64,000 nt of DNA from Anaerolineae bacterium (GTDB lineage Bacteria; Chloroflexota; Anaerolineae; Aggregatilineales; Phototrophicaceae). Both the position numbers and the translations under genes were made by a program. Below, piece by piece: positions 1-8,030 of this stretch (position 1 is its first letter; each line of letters starts with the position of its first letter). Location of the stretch: contig JALHQT010000008.1 of the NCBI GenBank assembly GCA_022841825.1, positions 186,001 through 250,000 of the forward strand, written 5' to 3'. The notes below the pieces were generated by a model that saw only the letters and a list, made by a program, of their open reading frames with translations, had not been told where the DNA came from and ran no database searches.

Positions 1-130
1 TGAACGCACACGCACGATCGAGCGGAAGGTCTGCATGAGATGCCCTCGAATCCGTCGCCTCATCACGAATCGGTCTGCGACTCTGCCGAAGAAGATACTG
101 GGTTTTGTGCGATCATGCGAAGGGGGATAG

Positions 131-157
131 AAACAAAAATGCCCAGAATATCTGGGC
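131..157 (-). terminator. Leftward intrinsic terminator without an obvious gene
   Basis: A perfect 7-bp hairpin (GCCCAGA-ata-TCTGGGC, 141-157) is followed on the minus strand by ATTTTTGTTT (131-140 read in reverse). This is the classic stem plus U-tract order for leftward transcription. On the plus strand no T-run follows. No minus-strand coding sequence lies to its right before the transporter at 505, so what it terminates is unknown. A small leftward RNA is one possibility. Confidence 0.55.
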
Positions 158-315
158 ACATAAGAATGAACACTTTTTCACTCTATGAAAATGAGGTTAA
201 CCAGAGATAGTAAATCGCGCAAGGGATTTAATGATTACAGTTTCTAAACCCTGTCATACTGCATAACGAAACGTTACGGCGGTATAGGCACTTTGTACGG
301 ACATCCGAGTCACTC

Positions 316-344
316 TTGACACAAACTTGGGGCAGGACTAGGCT
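316..344 (+). promoter_or_regulatory. Candidate sigma-70 promoter for the KimA-like gene
   Basis: TTGACA at 316-321 is a perfect -35 box. It is separated by 17 bp from TAGGCT at 339-344, which matches the -10 consensus at three positions including the important first two and the last. A start near 351 would give a leader of about 150 nt before the ATG at 505. This coincides with the left edge of the base-paired region described next. Confidence 0.5.
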
Positions 345-349
345 AGAAA

Positions 350-482
350 TGGGTTTCGCAAAGCAACGAGGGGGAACAGCGTAACCCGTCATGAATCGTC
401 ATTATCACTTCCTGCGGCAGTGGATCACGCTGCCGTGTTCGATTCAGCTTCATCCCCACTTCGCAGTCACCCACCTGTAAGC
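350..482 (+). promoter_or_regulatory. Structured 5' leader, possible ydaO-type c-di-AMP riboswitch
   Basis: Nested complementary pairs are visible: TGGGT 350-354 with ACCCA 469-473; GGGG near 371 with CCCC 454-457; TGAATCG 392-398 with CGATTCA 440-446; CGGCAG 415-420 with CTGCCG 430-435. AGGGGGAAC, TGAATC and a 3' end CAGTCACCC..GTAAGC partly resemble conserved pieces of ydaO-yuaA leaders. The downstream gene belongs to the KimA (YdaO) family, the classic target of that riboswitch in Bacillus. The pairing is seen; the class is inferred and several consensus bases are missing. Confidence 0.42.
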
Positions 483-504
483 AATCTAAGGATACCCATC
501 CATC

Positions 505-2505
505 ATGTCTATCGATGTTAAACGAATTTTGCTTGGCAAGCGTCTACAAACCAAGGATTTAGCGCATCAGGCACTCAGCAAACCCATCGGGCTTGCCGTC
601 TTTGCCTCGGATGCGCTCTCCAGCACCGCCTATGCCACGCAGGAAATCCTGATCGTGCTGTCGGCGGTCGCCGGACTGGCAGTCTGGTCGCAATCCGAGA
701 CCATCGCCGGAACGACTACTCCCGTCGGTAATCTGGCACTGCCCATCGCGATTGCCATTGCCGTTTTGCTCACCATCGTCACGATCTCGTATCGACAGAC
801 GATCTTCGCGTATCCGAACGGCGGTGGCGCGTATATCGTCGCGCGCGATAACCTGGGCGAGACGACCGCTCAGGTTGCTGGTGCAGCGCTGCTGACCGAT
901 TACATCCTGACTGTCGCCGTCAGCATCTCGGCAGGTGTTGCGCAAATCGTGTCGGCATTCCCGGCGCTTTTGCCTTTCCGCGTCGAAATCGCATTGGTAG
1001 TGATCCTGTTCATCACCATCGTCAACCTGCGTGGCGTAAAGGAAAGTGGGATTCTCTTCTCAATCCCAACTTACTTCTTCCTTGTGGTTATGGGTATCAC
1101 CCTGATCGCTGGTTTCGTGCAATACTTCTCCGGCACTTTGCCACAGCTCCCTGGCACGATTGACGTCGAAGTGCATCACGCCGGAGAATTACAGGCGCTG
1201 TCGCTATTCCTCATTCTGCGAGCCTTCAGCAGTGGGTGTACAGCGCTAACGGGCATCGAAGCCATTTCCAACGGCATCACCGCCTTCAAGGATCCCAAAA
1301 GCCGGAATGCTGCCACGACGCTGGTCTGGATGAGCACCATCCTGATCACGCTCTTCCTGGGAATCACTTTCCTGTCCATCCAGGCACAGGTCTACCCGGT
1401 AGAGCTTCCAACCGTCATTTCACAGCTTGCACTCGCCATTCATGGGGCGGATAGTCTGCTGTACTTCCTTGTTATCGCAGGCACAGCATTGATTCTCCTC
1501 ATGGCGGCAAATACCGCCTATGCCGACTTCCCACGACTGGCGGCGCTGCACGCGGGCGATGGCTTCCTGCCGCGCCAGCTCACCTACCGCGGCGGGCGAC
1601 TGGTGTTCTCATGGGGCATTACCGCGCTGGCGCTGTTTGCAGGGCTGCTCATCATCATCAGTGGCGCAAGCGTGACGTTCCTCATCCCGCTCTATGCAGT
1701 CGGCGTCTTCCTCAGCTTCACCATCTCGCAGGCGGGCATGGTCGTCCGCTATAACAAAATCAGCAAGCTCAAGCCCGGCGAAGTGGTCAAGGGTCTGGAA
1801 ACTGACCTGCACTACGAAAAGAACTGGCGCTTCCATCAGATCATCAGCGGGGTCGGTTCTGCGCTGACGTTCGTGGTCATGATGGTCTTCGCGATCACCA
1901 AGTTCACCGGCGGTGCCTGGTTCATCGTCGTCCTGGTACCCGTGCTGGTGTTCATCTTCTTCCGTATCCACCACCACTACAAAGAAGTGGCGAAGGCACT
2001 CAGCCTGCCGCGCACGAAGGTCGATACGCATGCCCGCCCAGTGCAGACGCTGATCCTGATCGATAACGTCCACGCAGAAACCGCGCGCATGGTCAACTTC
2101 GCCAAGTCACTCGGTCACTCGTGGAAAGCGATCCACATCGGCACAAATCCGGAAAAAGCTGCGCAGATTGAAGCCAAGTGGAACGAGCGCATTGGCGAAG
2201 GAAGTTTTGAAGTGATCCCCTCGCCCTATCGCCTGCTCGCCGAGCCGATCCGCGAATATGTCGATAAGCTGCTGGACGAAACGCCGGATGGCTACGTCCA
2301 TGTCATCATGGGTCAGTTGGTGATGGATACCTTCTGGGAACAGGCTTTGCACCAGAACAGCGCGTTCATCTTCAATCTCGCGCTCTCCGGGCTGGAACGT
2401 GTGGTGGTGACCAACGTCCCGTATCAGATTCACCATGAGGTGGACGCGGAAGGTCACGACCGTCTGGTGCCATCCGAACATCAACAGGCAACGCCCACCC
2501 ATTGA
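505..2505 (+). CDS. KimA-like APC-family potassium transporter
   Basis: 666 aa APC-superfamily permease with about 12 membrane segments (residues ~30-490) and a soluble C-terminal part (~500-666). The order of signatures matches Bacillus KimA closely: FASDALSSTAYATQEI (~33-48), an NGGGAYIV..NLGE block (~104-118), DYILTVAVSISAG, and FSSGCTALTGIEAISNG (~241-258). KimA is a high-affinity proton-coupled K+ importer controlled by c-di-AMP at the RNA and protein level, so K+ uptake is the best guess; amino-acid transport cannot be excluded. AAGGAT at 488-493 precedes the ATG. It is the only gene of its unit: a strong hairpin follows the stop. Confidence 0.85.
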   Translation: MSIDVKRILLGKRLQTKDLAHQALSKPIGLAVFASDALSSTAYATQEILIVLSAVAGLAVWSQSETIAGTTTPVGNLALPIAIAIAVLLTIVTISYRQTIFAYPNGGGAYIVARDNLGETTAQVAGAALLTDYILTVAVSISAGVAQIVSAFPALLPFRVEIALVVILFITIVNLRGVKESGILFSIPTYFFLVVMGITLIAGFVQYFSGTLPQLPGTIDVEVHHAGELQALSLFLILRAFSSGCTALTGIEAISNGITAFKDPKSRNAATTLVWMSTILITLFLGITFLSIQAQVYPVELPTVISQLALAIHGADSLLYFLVIAGTALILLMAANTAYADFPRLAALHAGDGFLPRQLTYRGGRLVFSWGITALALFAGLLIIISGASVTFLIPLYAVGVFLSFTISQAGMVVRYNKISKLKPGEVVKGLETDLHYEKNWRFHQIISGVGSALTFVVMMVFAITKFTGGAWFIVVLVPVLVFIFFRIHHHYKEVAKALSLPRTKVDTHARPVQTLILIDNVHAETARMVNFAKSLGHSWKAIHIGTNPEKAAQIEAKWNERIGEGSFEVIPSPYRLLAEPIREYVDKLLDETPDGYVHVIMGQLVMDTFWEQALHQNSAFIFNLALSGLERVVVTNVPYQIHHEVDAEGHDRLVPSEHQQATPTH

Positions 2506-2512
2506 CAGAAAT

Positions 2513-2536
2513 CGGGGCGCAATGGTTTGCGCCCCG
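2513..2536 (+). terminator. Strong hairpin after the KimA-like gene
   Basis: A perfect 10-bp GC-rich stem (CGGGGCGCAA / TTGCGCCCCG) with a 4-nt loop begins 8 nt after the stop codon. No U-tract follows, so it may act as an RNA 3'-end stabiliser or a weak or bidirectional terminator. Confidence 0.5.
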
Positions 2537-2565
2537 GTTAGCATTGGCTGATAGTTGAATGAAAC

Positions 2566-2622
2566 GGACGGCAAAAATGCCGTCCCTGCTAGCCTGCTTT
2601 AGGGACGCCATTCCTGGCGTCC
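2566..2622. repeat. Paired-palindrome element, degenerate copy
   Basis: Two short palindromes (GGACGGCA..TGCCGTCC at 2566-2585 and GGACGCCA..TGGCGTCC at 2603-2622) face each other across 17 nt. This is the same architecture as the copies at 8776, 30976 and 52073. The CTACA/TGTAG inner arms are eroded here (CCCTGCTAG / TTTAGGG). It sits between the 3' ends of convergent genes. Confidence 0.6.
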
Positions 2623-2653
2623 GCCACACCATTGACCCCGAATTTCGGCTGCG

Positions 2654-3028
2654 TTACGCTCCTACGCTGGAGCGCCCAAGCATCAGCCGGAGAAACTCGA
2701 CCTCGTACTCAATACTGTGCGCCAGGCGGTTCAGCAGCGAGTCTGAGAACGCATCATCCGGCAGCAGTCCCTGGACGAGCAGTCCGGCATCTTCCAGGCT
2801 CATGCCGACGCTGTGCGCCAGCGACTCGATGCTCACACCGCGCCGTGCCGCCGCCACGCCGACGAAAATGCCGACCATTCGCGCGCGGTTCGGCGCAGTC
2901 TCGCTGGTCTGCTGACCAAACTCATGATGCAGCGCTGCCTTGACGGTGCGCATGGGCAGCCCGTATTCCTGTTCAAACTGGCTGCGAACGAGCTGCCGCA
3001 GCCTGCTCATCGAGCTGCTCTTACTCAT
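2654..3028 (-). CDS. Small protein of unknown function coupled to a sigma factor
   Basis: 124 aa, predicted soluble, mainly helical, with no cysteine cluster or membrane segment. Its start overlaps the last 8 nt of the sigma-factor gene upstream, so the two are almost certainly co-translated. No family is recognised. A helix-turn-helix-like stretch may exist in RRGVSIESLAHSVGMSLED (~62-80), but this is not a firm call. Position suggests an anti-sigma or other sigma-partner role; unlike typical ECF anti-sigmas it has neither a transmembrane helix nor an HxxxCxxC motif. Confidence 0.6.
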   Translation of the reverse strand: MSKSSSMSRLRQLVRSQFEQEYGLPMRTVKAALHHEFGQQTSETAPNRARMVGIFVGVAAARRGVSIESLAHSVGMSLEDAGLLVQGLLPDDAFSDSLLNRLAHSIEYEVEFLRLMLGRSSVGA

Positions 3029-3677
3029 GAATGTTCTCCTCGTTTCGCCGCGCAGTCAACTGCGCCCGCAGCTTACCCTTAGCACGCCACAATATCTGCG
3101 AAATGGTGTTCTCTTCCACGTCATACTGACTCGCCAGTTCCGCCCGATCCGCATCTTCCAGCAGCGTTGCCAGGAAGATTTCGCGGTCACGCGCGCTCAA
3201 GCCTTGCAGCGCGGCGTCCAGGTCGCCAAGTCGTTCACGCAGAACGCTGATGTCTTCAGCACTGCTGGACACCAACCCATTCGCATACATAAACAAGTCC
3301 AGGGCGAATTCATTTTCAAGCCCACGCCCCTGGATGTCATCCAATGACGGCAGATACTGCCGATCCGCTCGCGCGAACGCCTGAACATGGTGGTGGGCGA
3401 TCTTGCCAAGCCAGTGTTTCATCTTCTCGTCGCCCATCCATTCAAATTCGCGGATGCGCCGGACGACCGTGCGCCACGTCTCGCTCTCGACATCATCACG
3501 CAGGTCGAGTGAAAGCCGATTACTGTGCAAGTACATCTCGATAGTACGGCGTAACTGCGGGGCAAAGCGCGCGATCAGCACTTCCCATGCGAACTCATCA
3601 CCCTGCTTCAGCCGTTCGACCCAGGTGTCTTCGCTCAGAAATCGTGGCGCAGGCGAGGTCTGCATATTGCTAGACAT
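3021..3677 (-). CDS. ECF-like RNA polymerase sigma factor
   Basis: 218 aa. Residues ~15-95 resemble sigma-70 region 2 (WVERLKQGDEFAWEVLIARF, then a DDVESETW helix). Residues ~145-205 resemble region 4 with a helix-turn-helix (LSARDREIFLATLLEDADRAELASQYDVEENTISQILWRAKGKLRAQL, quoted in parts). The domain order, length and lack of regions 1 and 3 fit an ECF or ECF-like factor. AAGGTAGGA precedes the ATG. It is first in a two-gene unit with the 124-aa protein. Nothing in the sequence identifies its stimulus. Confidence 0.8.
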   Translation of the reverse strand: MSSNMQTSPAPRFLSEDTWVERLKQGDEFAWEVLIARFAPQLRRTIEMYLHSNRLSLDLRDDVESETWRTVVRRIREFEWMGDEKMKHWLGKIAHHHVQAFARADRQYLPSLDDIQGRGLENEFALDLFMYANGLVSSSAEDISVLRERLGDLDAALQGLSARDREIFLATLLEDADRAELASQYDVEENTISQILWRAKGKLRAQLTARRNEENIHE

Positions 3678-3792
3678 GAAATCCTACCTTGCGTCATCTC
3701 GTAACAAACAGATTATGTATTCCTCCGGCGAAAGTTCTACAACCCGCGTAAAATAGAGGGTGTGTGAACAAAGCGAAGGGATAAGCATCCTC

Positions 3793-4932
3793 ATGGTAGG
3801 TCTACGTCCAGCGCACGTCAACAGGAGAATGGTGTGGGTCATGGTGATCGCCATGCTCCTGAGCACAGGAGCCTTCGTGCCGTCAGCCGCCGCACAACAG
3901 CCGTCTGATAGCCCAAACCCCACATTGCAAGCGGGCGCGACGGGTGATTTCCCGCAAGGATCACCCGCGTATGGTCCGGTCAGCGGCGATCTGCCGCACG
4001 ATCCCAACGACGAGCTGGTCGTCAGCAGTTATGCCGACCTCACCATCGCCAATTTTGTCGCCGAAGTCACGTTCCTCAATCCCTTTGAACCAGGCGTCAA
4101 CAGTTGGAGTCATGGCATCTTCTTCCGTGACCTGGGCGACACCCAGTATCGCCTGATTTTCGACAGCGCCGGAAACTGGGAACTCAGCTTCGTCGAAGGC
4201 AACGAATTCACCACCGTACATTCCGGCAGCCTTTCCAATGTTCAGGATGCCAAGAGTGAGCGAAATACGATACGACTGGCAGCCGACGGTGCCAGCGGGC
4301 TGTTTTCGTTCAATGGCGAAATCATCGCCGCGCTCGACCTTTCGGCGCTGCTCGACCGGGGTGACATCGCGGTCGGCACAGGCTTGTACTTCGATACCGA
4401 AGTCCGCGACGCCATCACGGAATACGCGGACTTCACTGTTTGGAGCATCGGCATCCTGCCGACCCTGACGCCGACGATGACGCCAGTTGCCGCGACTTTC
4501 CGCGCCGTCATGGGCAGCAATCGCGGCGAAATCGCCGTTGGCGGCGGCGAAACCTGGAACTTCGAGGGGGTCGAGGGCGAACGCCTGAGCATTCGTGTGT
4601 TCGCCGAACGACCCGCCGGGCGTGAGGCGACGACTGAGGAGCGGTTGGAGCAGAATCTGTTCGACAGCTACCTGATCATCCGCGACCCGAACGGCAACAT
4701 CATCGCGGAAAACGACGATAACGAAGAGGTCGACCCCACCGACGACGCCATCACGAATTCATTCATCTCGATCACCCTCCCGCGAAGCGGCTTGTTTCAA
4801 GTCGAAGTGCGCAGCTATGCGGACGAAAGCGGCGGTGCCTATACGCTTGAGATCGCACGAGTGCGCCAGCTTGTGCCGCAGGGCGGTGCCACCGCCACGC
4901 CAGCGGCACCGGGCAGTGAAGGTCGCGGCTAG
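3793..4932 (+). CDS. Secreted PPC-domain protein at the head of the glycan block
   Basis: 379 aa from ATG 3793 (GAAGGGAT upstream); 3829 or GTG 3832 just after AGGAG are alternative starts. An N-terminal signal peptide ends near PSAAA-QQ. Residues ~75-210 look like a concanavalin/LamG-type beta-sandwich (YADLTIANFVAEVTFLNP, GIFFRDLGDTQYRLIFDSAG). Residues ~235-365 resemble a bacterial pre-peptidase C-terminal (PPC) domain (LIIRDPNGNIIAENDDNEE, YTLEIARV). A TP-rich linker joins them. Only 1 nt separates the stop from the flippase-like gene, so co-expression is likely. It may be an exported substrate or receptor of the glycan machinery (inference). No catalytic motif is seen. Confidence 0.65.
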   Translation: MVGLRPAHVNRRMVWVMVIAMLLSTGAFVPSAAAQQPSDSPNPTLQAGATGDFPQGSPAYGPVSGDLPHDPNDELVVSSYADLTIANFVAEVTFLNPFEPGVNSWSHGIFFRDLGDTQYRLIFDSAGNWELSFVEGNEFTTVHSGSLSNVQDAKSERNTIRLAADGASGLFSFNGEIIAALDLSALLDRGDIAVGTGLYFDTEVRDAITEYADFTVWSIGILPTLTPTMTPVAATFRAVMGSNRGEIAVGGGETWNFEGVEGERLSIRVFAERPAGREATTEERLEQNLFDSYLIIRDPNGNIIAENDDNEEVDPTDDAITNSFISITLPRSGLFQVEVRSYADESGGAYTLEIARVRQLVPQGGATATPAAPGSEGRG

Positions 4933-4933
4933 A

Positions 4934-5950
4934 ATGCCTCAGAGACCCTCAATGGGGGGTTGGCGCGTGGGATTGATCGGCGTGGCGGTGAGCGCGCTGG
5001 TCATCGTCTTTTTCGCCTCGCAGCTCGATCTGGCACTCCTGGGGGACGCGCTCGCCAATGGCAGCTATGTCTGGGTGATCCCTAGCTTTTTAATCCTGCT
5101 CGGCGGATTGTGGACGCGGGCACTGCGCTGGCGGGCGCTCCTGGGTGACGACCTGCCCACAACCCGCGCGTTCCACATCCTCAACGTCTCGTACCTCGTC
5201 AACGGGCTGCTGCCACTGCGCCTGGGCGAGGTCGCGCGCGCCTATCTCGCCTATCGTGCCGAACCTAAAGTCACGGTCGCGCGTGCCCTTAGCACAGTCG
5301 TCGTCGAGCGACTGCTCGATCTCCTCGCCGTCATCGGCATGATCGCCCTGGCGGCATCGGCAAGCCTGCCGCAGGAACTGCAGGCGGCTGCGCTGGCGGG
5401 CGCTCCTCTGGCAGTAGCAGGTTTGGTCGTCCTGGTCGTGCTGGCGATCAACAAGCCGCGCGCCCTCCGCTGGCTAGATATGCTGCTCGACAGACTGCCA
5501 TTCCTCAAACATCTGCCACTGCGCAAGATCGCCAACGAGATACTCGACGGTTTCGCGGTGCTCGCGCAGCCGACGGCATTCCTGCGCGTCATCGGATGGA
5601 CAGTCGTCAGTTGGGGGTTATCGGTCGTCGGCGGATACCTGTTGATGGCTGTCTTCTGGGAGACGGCGAGCTGGAACGCCACCATGCTGCTGATCTCCGC
5701 TGCCTCGCTCGCCATCGCCGTGCCCGCCGTGCCAGGCAACATCGGCACCTACGAAGCCTCGATCATCCTGGCGCTGGGCGCATTCGGGTACGGCGAACCG
5801 CTGGAAACCGCGACCGCCTATGCGGTCATCGTCCACGCCGTCAATCTGCTGCTCTTTGCGGTCATGGGCGGCATTGGCATGCTGCGAGAAGGGGTATCCC
5901 TGACGCAGCTCCGCGAGAGCGTAGGCAAAACACAGCCAACCAGGGGATGA
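4934..5950 (+). CDS. Flippase-like integral membrane protein (LPG_synthase_TM / UPF0104 type)
   Basis: 338 aa with about eight membrane helices. It has the pattern of the lysylphosphatidylglycerol-synthase TM / UPF0104 family: early RALRWRALL, then NGLLPLRLGEVARAYL (~92-107), VVVERLLDLL, and a late PAVPGNIGTYEASIILAL. Relatives lie in bacterial and archaeal envelope-polysaccharide and protein-glycosylation loci, where a lipid-linked sugar handling or flipping role is assumed. No soluble lysyl-transfer domain is present, so it is not MprF itself. The start is set at ATG 4934, 1 nt after the previous stop. It is followed 57 nt later by a glycosyltransferase. Confidence 0.75.
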   Translation: MPQRPSMGGWRVGLIGVAVSALVIVFFASQLDLALLGDALANGSYVWVIPSFLILLGGLWTRALRWRALLGDDLPTTRAFHILNVSYLVNGLLPLRLGEVARAYLAYRAEPKVTVARALSTVVVERLLDLLAVIGMIALAASASLPQELQAAALAGAPLAVAGLVVLVVLAINKPRALRWLDMLLDRLPFLKHLPLRKIANEILDGFAVLAQPTAFLRVIGWTVVSWGLSVVGGYLLMAVFWETASWNATMLLISAASLAIAVPAVPGNIGTYEASIILALGAFGYGEPLETATAYAVIVHAVNLLLFAVMGGIGMLREGVSLTQLRESVGKTQPTRG

Positions 5951-6007
5951 CAAATGCAGCGCTTGAACCTATCCTAGGGCGTCGGTTCATTCGTCTTCAG
6001 GATCGCC

Positions 6008-7186
6008 ATGTCTCGCGCCAGTCAGCCCGCGCCCACCAAGCTGCGCATTCTCATCTGCATCCTCTATTACCTGCCTCACCGCACAGGAATGCAGCTCTAC
6101 ATCCAACGCATCGCCGAAGAACTCGTCCGGCGAGGGCACGAAGTCACCATCCTCGCCGCCCGCCATCAGCTTGACCTGCCACGCGATGAACACATCAACG
6201 GCGTTCGCGTCATCCGTCTGAGTGCTCCACCCATCCCGATCAGCCGAGGCATGATCATGCCCGCCTATCCTTGGGCGGCGGCGGCGCTGATGCGCCAGCA
6301 CGATGTCGTGAGCGTGCATACCCCCATGCTGGAGACGGCGCTGCTGGCGCTACTGTCCAAGCTGACGGACAGACCCATCGTCGTCACACATCACGGCGAC
6401 CTGCTGCTGCCGGATGGTCTGGGCAACCGCATCATCCAGGGGGCAATGTTTGCCTTGTTTCGCGTCCTGGCGGCGCGCGCCTCCCGGATCATCGCCTACA
6501 GCCAGGATTATGCCGATCACTCGTACTATCTGAAGGACTACCAAAGCAAAGTCTGCCCGGTCTATCCACCGATCACGATGCCGCCGCATGATCCCGCTGC
6601 CGCCGCTGCACTGCGCATCGAATACGCGCCGGAAGGCGGACCGATCATCGGCTACGCCGGGCGCTTCGTGCAGGAAAAGCGCCCCGACCTGCTTATCCGT
6701 GCGCTCGACATCATTAACCAACACTACCCAAACGCGAAGATCGTCTTCGCGGGCGAACACCAGATCCCGTACGAAAACACCTGGGAACTCTATCAGCCGA
6801 TCGTGCAGAAGTACGAGAAGCAGCTCGTCTTCCTGGGCAAAAAGACGGATATGCAGTATATGGCGAATTTCTTCGCCGCCTGCGATGTCCTGGCGCTGAC
6901 GAGTGACAGCGAGTGCTTCGCACTGGTACAGGTTGAAGCGATGCTCTCCGGCACGCCTGTCGTGATGACGGACATCCCAGGGGGGCGCGTGCCCGTCCAG
7001 GTGACAGGCATGGGCAGGCTGACGAAACCAGGCGACCCCACGTCGATTGGCGAAGCGATCGTCGAAGTACTGCGAAATCGCCAGGAGTATGTAAAATCGT
7101 ACGAGGACATTGCTGCGACCTTTTCGTTCAAGGAGACCGTCGATCAGTATGAGCATCACTTCCGCGCCGCCGCGCAAAGTCGTTGA
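6008..7186 (+). CDS. Glycosyltransferase family 4 (GT-B fold)
   Basis: 392 aa. The N-terminal domain has the usual RxGHEVTILAA segment after a first strand ILICILYYLP and a GMQLYIQRIAEEL helix. The C-terminal domain has GYAGRFVQEKRPDLLIRAL (~217-235), a donor-binding region with SDSECFALVQVEAMLSG in place of the common EGFGxxxxEAM, and TDIPGGR. The donor is probably a nucleotide-sugar and the acceptor a lipid-linked sugar at the inner membrane face (family knowledge). The 3' end overlaps the methyltransferase start by 38 nt, showing tight coupling. Confidence 0.85.
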   Translation: MSRASQPAPTKLRILICILYYLPHRTGMQLYIQRIAEELVRRGHEVTILAARHQLDLPRDEHINGVRVIRLSAPPIPISRGMIMPAYPWAAAALMRQHDVVSVHTPMLETALLALLSKLTDRPIVVTHHGDLLLPDGLGNRIIQGAMFALFRVLAARASRIIAYSQDYADHSYYLKDYQSKVCPVYPPITMPPHDPAAAAALRIEYAPEGGPIIGYAGRFVQEKRPDLLIRALDIINQHYPNAKIVFAGEHQIPYENTWELYQPIVQKYEKQLVFLGKKTDMQYMANFFAACDVLALTSDSECFALVQVEAMLSGTPVVMTDIPGGRVPVQVTGMGRLTKPGDPTSIGEAIVEVLRNRQEYVKSYEDIAATFSFKETVDQYEHHFRAAAQSR

Positions 7187-8030
7187 CGACGCGACGCTCG
7201 CCCACATGACGCGCAACGAAGCAGACATGGCATTCAAGCGCCGTGTCCGTACCATCTTTGAGTGGGTTGCGCCTCAGGACGGTGACCTCATACTGGACAT
7301 CCCGTGCGGGCGCGGCTTCTATCTGAACATGTTCCGCTATGTCTCCAGTTGTAGGCTGGTCGGCGCGGAACTCGATTTCCCGGTCATCCGCAAAGCACAG
7401 CGCACCGTCGCCGACCTGCCCGGCATCGCGCTGCACAACGTCAACATCTACCGGCTTCCGTATCCTGACGACAGTTTCGACGCCGTCATCCTGTCGGAAA
7501 TCCTCGAACATATCGACGACGATGTCGCCGGACTGCGCGAGGTCTTGCGCGTCCTCAAACCTGGCGGCGTGGTCGCCATCACCGTCCCCAACGCCGATTA
7601 CCCCTTTTGGTGGGACCCGATCAACCGGACGCTCGAATTTCTCTTCAAGCGCCACATCTCGCGCGGCATGTTCGCGGGCATCTGGGCGAACCATGTCCGC
7701 CTCTACCGCCGCGAACAGCTCCATGCGGCAGTGACCAGCGCGGGCTTCATCGTGGAAGAAGAACGCGCCTTCACGCATCACAGCTTCCCGTTCATCCATA
7801 ATCTGGTCTATGGCATCGGCATGCCGCTGCTGGAAAAAGGGGTGCTACCAGAAAAGATGGCGAACGCCGCCGACCGCACCACGTTCGACCGGAACGACGG
7901 CAGCCTGCTGAACCCGATCAACCTGGGGCTGGCGGTCTTCAACTTCTTCGACCGCCCGAATACGATGAGCGAACCCATTGGACGCTCGACCGTCAACCTT
8001 TGCGTGAAAGGGCGCAAGCCAACCGCATGA
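7149..8030 (+). CDS. Class I SAM-dependent methyltransferase
   Basis: 293 aa from ATG 7149; ATG 7110 is also in frame but would overlap the previous gene more. Motif I is LILDIPCGRGFYLNMF (~39-54), the acidic post-I residue lies in GAELD, and the DxFDAVILSEILEHIDD and LREVLRVLKPGGVVAITVPN blocks are typical of Methyltransf_11 enzymes. In this context it probably methylates a sugar of the glycan or its lipid carrier, but the acceptor is not visible. Its stop overlaps the next gene's ATG (ATGA), so translation is coupled. Confidence 0.82.
   Translation: MSITSAPPRKVVDDATLAHMTRNEADMAFKRRVRTIFEWVAPQDGDLILDIPCGRGFYLNMFRYVSSCRLVGAELDFPVIRKAQRTVADLPGIALHNVNIYRLPYPDDSFDAVILSEILEHIDDDVAGLREVLRVLKPGGVVAITVPNADYPFWWDPINRTLEFLFKRHISRGMFAGIWANHVRLYRREQLHAAVTSAGFIVEEERAFTHHSFPFIHNLVYGIGMPLLEKGVLPEKMANAADRTTFDRNDGSLLNPINLGLAVFNFFDRPNTMSEPIGRSTVNLCVKGRKPTA

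Noticed and set aside
1-130. Start of the window as part of a coding gene
   Set aside because: All frames close quickly, no codon pattern or ribosome site; nothing recognisable was found before the hairpin at 141.
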